From Paenibacillus sp. JDR-2 (GTDB lineage Bacteria; Bacillota; Bacilli; Paenibacillales; Paenibacillaceae): DNA of 64,000 nucleotides. The notes under the pieces were generated by a model. It was not told where the DNA came from. It made no database searches and was given only the letters and a program-made list of their open reading frames with translations. The stretch covers positions 1,746,501 through 1,810,500 of the forward strand of contig NC_012914.1 of NCBI RefSeq assembly GCF_000023585.1, in the 5' to 3' direction. Positions 17,740 through 26,899 of the stretch are shown piece after piece; positions within the stretch are counted from its first letter, which is position 1, and the number at the start of each line of letters is the position of its first letter. The translations under genes and the position numbers were made by a program.

Positions 17740-19946
17740 GGCTATTGTTCTGGCCCACTCCGCAGGACTATAGGGAAGCCATCCAAAATCCGCGTATCTG
17801 CTTCAAGGACCCGGATCTGCAGGCCGGGCTTCCTGAATTGGATAAGCTCGGCCTCCCCCGTCCGATATCGGGAAGCTTCGCCAGCGTATACAAACTGAAT
17901 TGTGGCGAGAGAGAGTGGGCGGTCAGGTGTTTCACTAACAATGTGAAGGATCAGAAGATCCGTTACGATGCCATCAGCTTGCATTTACGCTCCAATCCGC
18001 TTCCTTATCTCGTCCCATTCGAATATCTTTCCGAAGGCATCAACGTTAACGGTCAGTGGTTTCCGATCGTGAAAATGCAGTGGGTGGAAGGAGAATCGCT
18101 GCTCGACTACATGGGCCGAAATTTGCATCATGCCGACCTGCTGCAAGAACTCTCCGATAAATGGATAATAATGAACCGCGAGCTGTGCTCGGCCAATATT
18201 GGGCATGGCGACCTGCAGCACGGAAATATATTGATCCACAATAATGAAATCATTCTGATCGATTACGACGGGATGTATGTCCCCGCTTTAAACGGCATGC
18301 CAAGCAATGAGCTCGGTCATCGAAACTATCAACACCCGGGAAGGAATGAAGGACATTTCGGACCCTATATCGATCGCTTTTCGGCATGGGTAGTTTGGAT
18401 ATCGATCGCAGCTGTTCGTTCCGATCCCTCATTATGGCTTTCGCTTGAAGCGGGTGAGGCAGAGGAAAGCCTTCTATTTCGACGGAATGACTTTGTTAAT
18501 CCGGATGCATCACGGGCGTTCGAATTACTGACGATGGTCGAAGAAGAAGCGGTACGAAAGTCGGCAAACGCCCTTCGCGCATTCGCGGCAATGGAAATGA
18601 CGGAAGTGCCTAGACTCCCCGATCCCAATTCTGAGGGGAAGGAAATACAGCCTTCAAGCCTCCATAGCTCGGCCATCTCTAAAAATACGGCATTTAGAAC
18701 TTCGCTAATCGTCTTGTATGATCGGGTCTTGAAGCGGAAGCCAAGGAAGGTTGCCGCCGTATCGCCGCCAGAAACTTCGTATTCCGGCGGCACGTCATGG
18801 GTCTTGGACCATATTACGTTGGAATCGGCGCCGCACCAGAAGAGATCAACGTATTTGATTTTGCAGGAAAGCTTCGTTTCCTACCTGATTTTACTCGCAG
18901 CAGCGATAGCCGCGGTTACTTTGTACAGCAGTGCCCCGGTCGCAGCGCTATTCTTCTGTTCGATTATAGGTTTTGGAACGGAGATGGCCTTTTTAAGCTG
19001 GCGTTATGGGAAGGTTCCTGCCGTCCGGGAAAAGAGAGCCGCGTTCGAAAACATCAAAAGGCTGGAGCTTGTCCTGGCCGAATCGAGAAGCGAATTGAAC
19101 GAATTAAACGATAGCAAGCAAAAATTCAGTCAGATTGAAGAGGATTTGATATACGATTGCGTACAAAGGCTCGAGGATGCGACTTATCGGGAAAGGCATG
19201 CAAAGGAAGCGGTGGAGAAGGAGCTTCATATTCATTTAAACGGATTATTTGGCGAAAGACGGAACATTGACCATGAGGAAAAAACGGAGCTGTCCGGCAA
19301 ATTGGCCTCGTTCCAAAAAACATGGCTGGAAGAGCAAATAATCAAACATAAGATAAGTCAGGAAAAAATTCCGGAGATCGACGATGAAATGAAACGCCTT
19401 TTAAGAACGAACGGAATTCGAACGCCGGCCGATTTTATGGACATTACGATCAATCAGTCCTATGGCCGCAAACAAATCGATAGGGCATATTTGATCTTGA
19501 AAAACGGCGGCTCGGTTCATGTAGGCATGAGCCGATCTCAAGCGAAGGCGCTGGTCGACTGGAAAAGAAAAATCGAACGCAAGTATCGAACTAAAATTCC
19601 CGTTGTCCTTCCTCACAGTGAAATCTCTGCCACAGCGTTAAAGTATAAGGATCGAAAGTCAAAATTAACCGATGCGGAACAAACGTATAAAAATGAAGCA
19701 CAGGAAAGGCTAAATGTGATCATGCAGGCCCATCATCCTGAGCGGGATTCCTTGACGAGTGAATTGGAGAGTGCCAGAATCCGGCTTGAGAACGAGCTTC
19801 ATCACTTTAATAGGCAGATCGATGAACGAAGTAAACGCCATTCAGACAAACTGGAGGAATATCGCGATCTAAACAAACGAATGGCATCGTACATGGATGT
19901 TCATTTTTTAAGGTACGTAAAGCAAGTATTCCTGTTTCGAGGGTAA
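17736..19946 (+). CDS. Membrane-anchored YegI-like protein kinase with C-terminal HhH region (triad component 3)
   Basis: 736 aa from GTG 17736; TTG 17745 is an alternative start. Residues about 40-215 are a Hanks-type kinase: GSFASVY glycine loop, HGDLQHGN catalytic loop (157-164) and DYDG in place of DFG (176-179). The lysine position reads AVRCF, with Arg64. Residues about 375-425 contain two hydrophobic helices, followed by a long coiled coil (about 430-550). A helix-hairpin-helix-like segment follows (MKRLLRTNGIRTPADF and VGMSRSQAKALVDW), as in COG4248 proteins. The overlap with the phosphatase gene shows one transcript. Such TerY-P triads have been reported in phage defence and stress systems; the role here is untested. 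Confidence 0.85.
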   Translation: MRLLFWPTPQDYREAIQNPRICFKDPDLQAGLPELDKLGLPRPISGSFASVYKLNCGEREWAVRCFTNNVKDQKIRYDAISLHLRSNPLPYLVPFEYLSEGINVNGQWFPIVKMQWVEGESLLDYMGRNLHHADLLQELSDKWIIMNRELCSANIGHGDLQHGNILIHNNEIILIDYDGMYVPALNGMPSNELGHRNYQHPGRNEGHFGPYIDRFSAWVVWISIAAVRSDPSLWLSLEAGEAEESLLFRRNDFVNPDASRAFELLTMVEEEAVRKSANALRAFAAMEMTEVPRLPDPNSEGKEIQPSSLHSSAISKNTAFRTSLIVLYDRVLKRKPRKVAAVSPPETSYSGGTSWVLDHITLESAPHQKRSTYLILQESFVSYLILLAAAIAAVTLYSSAPVAALFFCSIIGFGTEMAFLSWRYGKVPAVREKRAAFENIKRLELVLAESRSELNELNDSKQKFSQIEEDLIYDCVQRLEDATYRERHAKEAVEKELHIHLNGLFGERRNIDHEEKTELSGKLASFQKTWLEEQIIKHKISQEKIPEIDDEMKRLLRTNGIRTPADFMDITINQSYGRKQIDRAYLILKNGGSVHVGMSRSQAKALVDWKRKIERKYRTKIPVVLPHSEISATALKYKDRKSKLTDAEQTYKNEAQERLNVIMQAHHPERDSLTSELESARIRLENELHHFNRQIDERSKRHSDKLEEYRDLNKRMASYMDVHFLRYVKQVFLFRG

Positions 19947-19969
19947 ACGACCATCATCCCTGGGATAGC

Positions 19970-20000
19970 ATCCCCTTCCGGTAGCCGGGAGGGGATTTTT
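19970..20000 (+). terminator. Terminator of the vWA/PP2C/kinase operon
   Basis: ATCCCCT pairs with AGGGGAT across an inner CCGG/CCGG stem, followed by TTTTT. It lies 24 nt after the kinase stop. Confidence 0.85.
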
Positions 20001-20170
20001 ATAGTGGTTTAAGGCCAATTGTCTTCATATTGATGTCGTAATCTCACAGTATCCTGGAGTAACTAAGTAAATAATTTTTCACTTCTTATTCCGTAAATTC
20101 TCTAATGCTATAATGAATTGAATCATATGTTATATCAAATATTCATATTTCACACTTAGAGGTGATAGTC

Positions 20171-21148
20171 ATGGAATACCGTGTACTAGGACGATCCGGT
20201 TTGAAGGTAAGCGAGATAAGCTTGGGCTGTTGGGCGATTGGCGGACCATCGTGGCGGGACGGTGAACCCGTCGGCTGGTCGGGCAACGATGACAACGAGT
20301 CTCTTGCGGGCTTGCGCAGAGCGCATGAGCTTGGCATTAACCATTTGGATACAGCGGATGTATACGGCGACGGTCATTCGGAGCGGGTAATCGGACAGTT
20401 TCTGAAGGATGTTCCTCGTGACTCCGTGATTGTAGCCTCCAAGGTAGGATGGTTCAGAGGAACCGCTCCTAACGCGATGCAGCCGGTACATATCCGCCAT
20501 CAGCTGGAGCAGACTCTTGCGAATCTCGGAACGGATCATATTGATCTCTATTATTTCCATAATACGAACTTTGGCCCGGGCGACCGCTATCTGGAGGAAG
20601 CAGCCGACACGATGCGAGAGCTTCAGAAGGAAGGCAAGGTCCGCGTGATTGGCCAATCAGCTTACGGCTATGCCGATTTTATGCGGGTATGTCCGGTCAC
20701 TCGTCCGGATGTGCTGCAGTTCCATTACAACGCCTTTGGCAATGAGTTTGATCGGGAAAGCACCAATCTGTTCCGCTGGGCGGAAGAGCAAAACCTCGGC
20801 ATGGTCCTGTTCGGACCGCTTGCCCAAGGCTTGCTGCTGGATAAATTCGATCCGGAGCATCCTCCTAAGTTTGGAGAAGGGGATATCCGTTCAACAAACC
20901 AATCTTATTCGAAGGAACGCTTGCTCGAGATCCGCAGACAGCTTCAGCCTCTTAAAGAGCATTTCGGAGATAACACGCAGGATCTGGTCAGAGCAGCTAT
21001 TCAATATGCCCTGGCACAATCTCCAAATGCATGCGTCATTCCCGGCTTCAAAAATATCCGCCAAGTGGAATCCAACGCGAAGGCGGCGGGAGAGCCGCTG
21101 ACAACGCAGGAAGTAGAGCTTATCCAGCAAGCCCTTGGCAGAAAATAA
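20171..21148 (+). CDS. Aldo/keto reductase
   Basis: 325 aa. MEYRVLGRSGLKVSEISLGCW is the standard opening. DTADVYGDGHSERVIGQFL gives the catalytic Asp and Tyr, VIVASKVGW the Lys, and YYFHN the catalytic His context. Near the C-terminus, VIPGFKNIRQVESNAKAA is the NADP-phosphate binding loop. AGAGGTGAT fits ATG 20171 rather than GTG 20162. It stands as a single gene with its own terminator; the substrate is unknown and general aldehyde or sugar reduction is the family norm. Confidence 0.92.
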   Translation: MEYRVLGRSGLKVSEISLGCWAIGGPSWRDGEPVGWSGNDDNESLAGLRRAHELGINHLDTADVYGDGHSERVIGQFLKDVPRDSVIVASKVGWFRGTAPNAMQPVHIRHQLEQTLANLGTDHIDLYYFHNTNFGPGDRYLEEAADTMRELQKEGKVRVIGQSAYGYADFMRVCPVTRPDVLQFHYNAFGNEFDRESTNLFRWAEEQNLGMVLFGPLAQGLLLDKFDPEHPPKFGEGDIRSTNQSYSKERLLEIRRQLQPLKEHFGDNTQDLVRAAIQYALAQSPNACVIPGFKNIRQVESNAKAAGEPLTTQEVELIQQALGRK

Positions 21149-21158
21149 GCAACAAAAT

Positions 21159-21210
21159 AAAGCTCCCTCTAATGCCAGCGTGAGCTGGAAGCGAAGGAGC
21201 TTTGTTTTTT
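21159..21210. terminator. Bidirectional terminator between AKR and Nudix genes
   Basis: AAAGCTCC (21159-21166) pairs with GGAGCTTT (21196-21203), with inner CCAGC/GCTGG, followed by TTTTTT. The convergent genes end on both sides. Confidence 0.85.
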
Positions 21211-21218
21211 AACGGAAA

Positions 21219-21647
21219 TCAAATCCATTGCCTAGGGCCAATGGTATGGAATAGAGTTTTACGGTTTGGATCTAACGCATGGAGAATTCGGTTGCTGGTA
21301 AAATCGCTGATTGGCCGCGGGAGATTACGGGGATCGCAATAGCGGCATTCGAGTATTTCCGGAGAGCTTGGTACGGGATGCTGATCTCCAACGATATCCG
21401 CCAAAAAGACAAAGTGGTGCATATCATATGCCGGGTCATAGTAGATCCCCGTTAACGCGCCAATCTCGACAGACAGCGCGGTCTCCTCGACCACTTCTCT
21501 TGCGGCGGTCTGCTGTGCGGATTCGTTAGCTTCCGATTTGCCTCCCGGCAAATCCCAATTATTCTTGCCATAACTATGCTTGACCAGCAACACCTTGCCT
21601 TCGGTATTTGTAATAATCGCTGCCGCGCCCATTAGCTTGTCCGACAA
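21219..21647 (-). CDS. Nudix hydrolase
   Basis: 142 aa from a TTG start with GGGGGAA about 8 nt upstream. The Nudix box spans residues 36-58 (GKSEANE, then REVVEETAL). It matches Gx5Ex7REUxEExGU except that the last Gly is Ala. MutT-like opening strands (GAAAIITNTEGKVLLVKHSYG) precede it. It hydrolyses a nucleoside diphosphate linked to another moiety; substrate unknown. The catalytic REVVEE glutamates are intact, so activity is plausible. Confidence 0.85.
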   Translation of the reverse strand: MSDKLMGAAAIITNTEGKVLLVKHSYGKNNWDLPGGKSEANESAQQTAAREVVEETALSVEIGALTGIYYDPAYDMHHFVFLADIVGDQHPVPSSPEILECRYCDPRNLPRPISDFTSNRILHALDPNRKTLFHTIGPRQWI

Positions 21648-21764
21648 ACCTATTCCCCCTTGATAGTTAAAGTATAATCTCTATTCATTTAACGCCAATA
21701 ACTGGAATTAGGTTGCGAGGAAGAGGCAGTCGGAAAATGATTTTAATAGAACTAGGAGGAAAAG

Positions 21765-24638
21765 ATGATGAAGGAAACGGCTTGGAAGGCTCAATGGATT
21801 TGGGGAGGGGAAGAGGAAAGCCCGCGCAACGAATGGCGCTGCTTCCGTTCGACGTTTGACGTGACTACAGCTGGAGCCGCCGATGCAAAGCTGCGAATTA
21901 GCGCGGATTCCAGATACGTCGCTTATGTGAACGGGGTGCAAATCGGCAGAGGTCCGGTCCGTTCTTGGCCGGAGGAGCAATTTTACGATACTTATTCCAT
22001 CGGTCATTTACTTCAGCCCGGCGACAGGAATACGATTGCCGTTCTTGTGCTGCATTTTGGCGTAACCAACTTCTATTATTTGAGGGGGAAAGGCGGTCTG
22101 CTTGCGGAAATCGCTTCAGGTGATGAAGTGCTGGCAGCAACGGACTCGTCCTGGAAGACGGAGAAGCTGAGGGGCCATCATTCCGCGGCTCCGCGCATGT
22201 CCTGCCAGCAAGGCTTTGCTGAAATTTACGATGCGAGGGAATCGGATGGCGATTGGACGGGGACAACATTCGTCGACTCTTCATGGGCACAAGCTGCTGT
22301 TGCTGCGGAGGTTGGGGAAGGTCCATGGAAGAAGCTGATTCCCCGCGACATCCCGTTCCTGACGGAAGAAAAGCTGTATCCTTCCCGCATCGAGTCCCTG
22401 CAGCGGGTGAAGCCGCCTGCCTGGACGGCAGCTATCGACCTTCGGAACGCAATGGTTCCCGGTTCGGTGGAGCATGCCAATCCGATTCAATATATGGGCT
22501 ACATCGCTACGACGATCTCGCTGGCTGAAGCCGGTAAAGCGACGGTTGGCATATTGCAATCCCGCGGCGAGAAGCTCTGGATCGACGGACAGCGGATTGA
22601 GAATAGCCATGGCAACGATCCGGAGCGTTACTATGAGGTAGAGCTGGTAGCCGGCGAGCATTTCCTCCTGCTTGATATTACCCAAGGGGATCATGGGGGA
22701 GCTTACCATGTGGCGATCCACTCGGAGCAGAAGTTCTCGCTTCATTCTCCCGATTCGGCCGGGGAGACGCCGTGGCTGCTTATTGGACCTTTTGATGATA
22801 CGGAATACATTGATACGAGAGAAAACAGGCAGATAGACCGGAATGAGCCTAACTATATAAGAGCGGCAGGAGCCGCTTCGATGGAAGAACTGGCTGCCGT
22901 TCGGTCTTGGATCCGACCTCTGGACGGCATTTATTATACCGAGCAGGACGTATTTGGATCCAATGTATGGCGTCCTGAAGCCGAGCCGTACGCCTTGCCA
23001 TCCGGTCTGAATGCTTGTCTGACGGCAGCGCGGGAATATGCGGTTATTCCGCGTTTCCGGGATGGGGATACGGAGCTCGTTATTGACCTTGGCAAGCAGC
23101 GTACCGGATTTTTTGGCTTCAAGATCGAAGCTCCGGCGGGTACGGTTGTGGATGTATACGGCCTTGAGTATTTAAAAGCCGATTTCCGCCAGCATACGTT
23201 TGGTCTCGATAATACGTTCAGATACGTCTGCCTGGAAGGCCGGCAGCAATACGAATCGCCGGTCCGGCGCGGATTCCGTTATGCGGTGCTGACCATAAGA
23301 GGAGCGGCAGGGCCTGTTAAGCTGCATGAAGTCTATATGGTGCAAAGCACTTATCCGGTTGCGGAAGCCGGAACATTCCATAGCTCCGATCCGCTGCTGA
23401 ACGATATCTGGGCGATCAGCCAGCATACGACCCGGAATTGCATGGAGGATACGTTTGTGGACTGCCCTTCTTACGAGCAGACCTATTGGGTTGGAGACAG
23501 CCGCAACGAGGCATTGGTTAACTATTATGTTTTTGGCGAGTTGGACATCGTTAAACGCTGCTTGCGTCTTGTTCCGGGCTCGAAGGACAGATCCCCGCTA
23601 TATATGGATCAGGTGCCAAGCGGCTGGACGAGTGTTATTCCCAACTGGACGTTCTTCTGGGTACTCGCGACGATGGAATATGTGGAGCATACGGCAGACA
23701 AGGCTTTTGCAGCCGAGATGTGGCCTGAGGTCCGCTTTACGCTTGAGCACTATTTGACTCACATCAATGCGCAAGGGCTGCTCGAAATGCGGGGCTGGAA
23801 CCTGCTCGACTGGGCGCCGATTGACCAGCCGAACGAAGGAGTCGTTACCCATCAGAATCTGTTTCTGACGAAGACTCTCCGGCAGGCGGTACAAATGTCC
23901 GCCGAAGCAGGCAAAGCGGATGAAGGAGCATCTTTTGCTGAAGCGGCTGTATCATTGGAGCAAGCCATAAACGATCACTTATGGGATGAGGAGCGGGGAG
24001 CTTACCTCGATTGCATTCATGCTGACGGACGGCGCTCGGAAATCTATAGCATGCAGACGCAAGTCGTTGCATTATTGTGCGACATCGCTCAAGAGGAGCG
24101 CAGAGCAAAGCTGGAATCCTATCTTCTTCAACCGCCGGCTTCTTTTGTACAGATCGGCAGTCCCTTTATGTCATTCTTCTACTATGAAGCGCTGGAATCG
24201 ATGCGGCATATCCCCGCCATGCTTGACGATATTCGCCGCAATTACGGCTTGATGATCGCAAACGATGCAACGACATGCTGGGAGATGTACCCAAACTTTA
24301 CGGAAAACCGCGCCAATGCCGATCTGCTTACCCGCAGTCATTGTCATGCCTGGTCGGCGGGCCCGGCTTATTTCCTCGGCCGAAACGTGCTTGGCATCAA
24401 ACGATTAGACAGCGGCTGGAGCAAAGTGAGAATCGAGCCTTCTCCATGCGACTTGAAATGGGCAAGAGGTGCCGTTCCGCTTCCAAACGGAGGAACCATC
24501 GAGGTTGACTGGAGCATCGCGGATGAGGTGATGTCCCTTCGAATCTTGGCTCCGGAGGATGTTGAGCTTGATGTTCGGCTGCCTGAAGCCCTAACCGGGA
24601 ATGTATCCATTGTCAGAACGAAAAAGCTGCCCTTATAA
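21765..24638 (+). CDS. GH78-type alpha-L-rhamnosidase-like protein
   Basis: 957 aa. WKAQWIWGGEEE opens like GH78 enzymes. Residues about 30-180 form beta-sandwich carbohydrate-binding modules (SRYVAYVNGVQIGRGPVRSW). The (alpha/alpha)6 barrel includes DTFVDCPSYEQTYWVGDSRNE, equivalent to the DCPxRxERxGWxGD motif carrying catalytic acidic residues. WEMYPNFTENRANADLLTRSHCHAWSA ends the barrel, and a Bac_rhamnosid_C-like strand domain closes the protein. No signal peptide, so it should act in the cytosol on imported oligosaccharides. AGGAGG precedes ATGATG. It lies just upstream of the transporter genes and probably belongs to the same utilisation locus, though a terminator separates them. Confidence 0.87.
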   Translation: MMKETAWKAQWIWGGEEESPRNEWRCFRSTFDVTTAGAADAKLRISADSRYVAYVNGVQIGRGPVRSWPEEQFYDTYSIGHLLQPGDRNTIAVLVLHFGVTNFYYLRGKGGLLAEIASGDEVLAATDSSWKTEKLRGHHSAAPRMSCQQGFAEIYDARESDGDWTGTTFVDSSWAQAAVAAEVGEGPWKKLIPRDIPFLTEEKLYPSRIESLQRVKPPAWTAAIDLRNAMVPGSVEHANPIQYMGYIATTISLAEAGKATVGILQSRGEKLWIDGQRIENSHGNDPERYYEVELVAGEHFLLLDITQGDHGGAYHVAIHSEQKFSLHSPDSAGETPWLLIGPFDDTEYIDTRENRQIDRNEPNYIRAAGAASMEELAAVRSWIRPLDGIYYTEQDVFGSNVWRPEAEPYALPSGLNACLTAAREYAVIPRFRDGDTELVIDLGKQRTGFFGFKIEAPAGTVVDVYGLEYLKADFRQHTFGLDNTFRYVCLEGRQQYESPVRRGFRYAVLTIRGAAGPVKLHEVYMVQSTYPVAEAGTFHSSDPLLNDIWAISQHTTRNCMEDTFVDCPSYEQTYWVGDSRNEALVNYYVFGELDIVKRCLRLVPGSKDRSPLYMDQVPSGWTSVIPNWTFFWVLATMEYVEHTADKAFAAEMWPEVRFTLEHYLTHINAQGLLEMRGWNLLDWAPIDQPNEGVVTHQNLFLTKTLRQAVQMSAEAGKADEGASFAEAAVSLEQAINDHLWDEERGAYLDCIHADGRRSEIYSMQTQVVALLCDIAQEERRAKLESYLLQPPASFVQIGSPFMSFFYYEALESMRHIPAMLDDIRRNYGLMIANDATTCWEMYPNFTENRANADLLTRSHCHAWSAGPAYFLGRNVLGIKRLDSGWSKVRIEPSPCDLKWARGAVPLPNGGTIEVDWSIADEVMSLRILAPEDVELDVRLPEALTGNVSIVRTKKLPL

Positions 24639-24643
24639 TAGTG

Positions 24644-24676
24644 AAAGCCGGGTCCTTGTTGACCCGGCTTTTCTTT
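24644..24676 (+). terminator. Terminator after the GH78 gene
   Basis: AAAGCCGGGTC (24644-24654) and GACCCGGCTTTT (24661-24672) form an 11-bp stem with a 6-nt loop and a T-rich tail. Confidence 0.9.
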
Positions 24677-24866
24677 GTCTTCAGTTAGATTCGAATATGT
24701 CAATTTTGACAAGGACAGGCTGGGCGCCTAATCCCGCTGCGAAAACAACATATTGTCCGATTGTCTGTAGAGATTGTCATCATCGCTCCGGCCTTGTCGG
24801 GTAGTGCTTTTCATGTTCACGAAAACGACATATTTACGTTGGCCGCTTCCATGCTCTATCCTCGGA

Positions 24867-24880
24867 AGTAAGCGCTGACA
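24867..24880 (+). promoter_or_regulatory. Putative cre site (CcpA) upstream of the sugar transporter genes
   Basis: AGTAAGCGCTGACA matches 12 of 14 positions of the cre consensus TGWAARCGYTWNCW, with the central AAGCGCT intact. It lies about 60 nt before the first permease gene, so CcpA would give glucose repression. The rest of the 303-nt gap 24639-24941 holds the GH78 terminator and presumably the transporter promoter; no clear -35/-10 pair could be fixed. Confidence 0.45.
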
Positions 24881-24941
24881 AGGACAAGCAAACGTTCCTT
24901 CGTGGCGAGAGCACTTTAACCCATTTGGAAGAGGTGATCCG

Positions 24942-25904
24942 ATGCAAGATTCAAAGGCTGCCGCAACGGGCAGCATGGCGCTACGATCCGGGACATCGAC
25001 CAAGCGGCTCGGAAAAAGGATCGTGCAAAACTGGGAATTGTACATTTTTGTTGCACCGGCGTTTTTCTACTTTCTAATCTTTTGTTACCTGCCGATGTAC
25101 GGTGTCCAGATCGCGTTCAAATCGTTTATCCCGACTAAAGGAATAGTAGGAAGCCCTTGGGTTGGATTGGACCATTTTGACCGATTCTTCCATTCCTATT
25201 ACTTCTGGGATTTGATCTGGAATACGCTGAGCGTTAGTCTCTATGATCTAGCGATTGGCTTTCCGATTCCGATCATACTGGCGCTGGCCTTTAATGAAGT
25301 ACGCAACGGCTTTTTCAAAAAGATGGCCCAAACGGTCACCTATGCACCTCACTTCATATCGGTTGTCGTCATGGCCGGGATGATCATTTCTTTCCTGTCG
25401 CCGTCTACCGGAATTCTGGTTCATGTCATTCAATGGCTTGGGTTTGGCACACCGGAGTTTCTTACCGATCCCAAGTGGTTCAAGACGATGTACGTATTCT
25501 CGAATGTGTGGCAGAGCGCGGGCTGGGGGACGATCATTTATTTGGCCGCTTTATCCGGGGTGGATCCCGGACTTCATGAAGCAGCCATAATCGACGGGGC
25601 TTCGAGATTCCAGCGCATTCGCCACATTAATATACCCGTCTTGATTCCGACGATGACCATTCTTTTAATTTTGAACATGGGAAGCTTGTTTGGGGTCGGG
25701 TTCGAAAAGATCCTGTTGCTCCAAAATCCGCTTAATATGGAGTCTTCCGACGTCATCGCTACCTTCGTCTACCGTTCCGGTCTGGAAAATGCCCAATACA
25801 GCTTCTCGGCGGCGGTTGGCCTGTTTAATTCCGTCATAAACGCCATTCTGCTGATAGCCGTAAATCAGATCGTTCGCCGGACGAGCGAGAACAGCTTGTG
25901 GTAA
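24942..25904 (+). CDS. ABC sugar transporter permease, LplB-type
   Basis: 320 aa. Six hydrophobic helices are visible, starting with LYIFVAPAFFYFLIFCYLPMYG. The EAA loop, EAAIIDGASRFQRIRHINIPVLIPT, contacts the ATPase. YGVQIAFKSF and the C-terminal NQIVRRTSENSLW are characteristic of the LplB/polysaccharide permease group. GAAGAGGTGA precedes the ATG. It forms a two-subunit channel with the next gene. No ATPase gene lies nearby, so a shared MsmX-type ATPase probably powers it. Confidence 0.93.
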   Translation: MQDSKAAATGSMALRSGTSTKRLGKRIVQNWELYIFVAPAFFYFLIFCYLPMYGVQIAFKSFIPTKGIVGSPWVGLDHFDRFFHSYYFWDLIWNTLSVSLYDLAIGFPIPIILALAFNEVRNGFFKKMAQTVTYAPHFISVVVMAGMIISFLSPSTGILVHVIQWLGFGTPEFLTDPKWFKTMYVFSNVWQSAGWGTIIYLAALSGVDPGLHEAAIIDGASRFQRIRHINIPVLIPTMTILLILNMGSLFGVGFEKILLLQNPLNMESSDVIATFVYRSGLENAQYSFSAAVGLFNSVINAILLIAVNQIVRRTSENSLW

Positions 25905-25948
25905 AGTGAATGCTTACGAAGAAGAAGGAAGAAGGAGGCTGGAGACGA

Positions 25949-26857
25949 ATGTTCCATGGCATCAAAGAGAGCAGGGGCGATAAAATTTTTCTCGCTTGCA
26001 ATTACTTGTACGTTTTTCTCGCCTTTCTGATCGTCTTCTATCCGCTGGTGTATATGATCAGCGCATCCATCAGCGATCCGAAGGCCGTGGCTTCTGGAGA
26101 GATGTGGCTGTGGCCGAAAGGAATTACGTTAGAAGGCTACAAGATGGTGTTCAAGAACACCAATATCTGGATCGGTTACGAAAATACCATCATCTATACG
26201 GTGGTTGGGACGGCGATCAACTTGTTCGTGACGCTGCCGGCAGCTTACGCGCTAAGCCGCAGAGATTTCGTCGGTAGAAACTTTTTCATGGGCATGTTTA
26301 TGGTCACCATGTTCTTCAGCGGTGGTCTGATCCCGACTTATCTCCTCGTGAAGGAACTAGGCATGATGAATTCGATGTGGGCGATTGTTCTTCCGTCCGC
26401 CGCATCCATCTGGAATATAATCGTGTCCCGCACCTTTTTTCAAAGCTCCATTCCGAAGGAGCTGCAGGAAGCCGCGCAGATTGACGGCTGCTCGAATATG
26501 CGGCTGTTTTTCAGAATCATTCTGCCGCTTTCGCTGCCGATCATCGCCGTAATGGCGTTGTTTTACGGGGTAGGCAATTGGAACAGTTATTTCTCGGCGC
26601 TGATTTATCTGAACGAGGCCGGGAAGTATCCGCTGCAGCTTGTTTTGCGTCAAATCCTGGTTCTTCAGGAGATGGGGGCGCAAGGAGGCGGAGCGATCGA
26701 CATCTCTTCGGCAACGGCCATGAACAGCAAGGCGGAGATTGCGGCGCTCGTCAAATATGCCGTCATTATCGTCGCTACGATTCCGGTTATCGTTATTTAT
26801 CCTTTCTTGCAGCGTTATTTCGTTCAGGGTGTAATGATCGGTTCCGTTAAGGGCTGA
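25949..26857 (+). CDS. ABC sugar transporter permease, YtcP/LplC-type
   Basis: 302 aa from ATG 25949, chosen for AAGGAGG ten nt upstream; ATG 25910 adds 13 charged residues and lacks a clear ribosome site. YVFLAFLIVFYPLVYMISASISDP is the first membrane helix with the family's opening. ELQEAAQIDGCSNMRLFFRIILPLS is the EAA loop. FVQGVMIGSVKG at the end is a near-invariant tail of this family. It pairs with the LplB-type permease directly upstream. Confidence 0.92.
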   Translation: MFHGIKESRGDKIFLACNYLYVFLAFLIVFYPLVYMISASISDPKAVASGEMWLWPKGITLEGYKMVFKNTNIWIGYENTIIYTVVGTAINLFVTLPAAYALSRRDFVGRNFFMGMFMVTMFFSGGLIPTYLLVKELGMMNSMWAIVLPSAASIWNIIVSRTFFQSSIPKELQEAAQIDGCSNMRLFFRIILPLSLPIIAVMALFYGVGNWNSYFSALIYLNEAGKYPLQLVLRQILVLQEMGAQGGGAIDISSATAMNSKAEIAALVKYAVIIVATIPVIVIYPFLQRYFVQGVMIGSVKG

Positions 26858-26899
26858 TCTTCCCATATCATTCATTTTAAAAAAGGGAGTGTGTATTGC

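Noticed and set aside
16125..19946. Complete tellurite-resistance (ter) stress cluster
   Set aside because: Only the vWA, phosphatase and kinase genes are present; no TerD-, TerC- or TerB-like genes were seen nearby.
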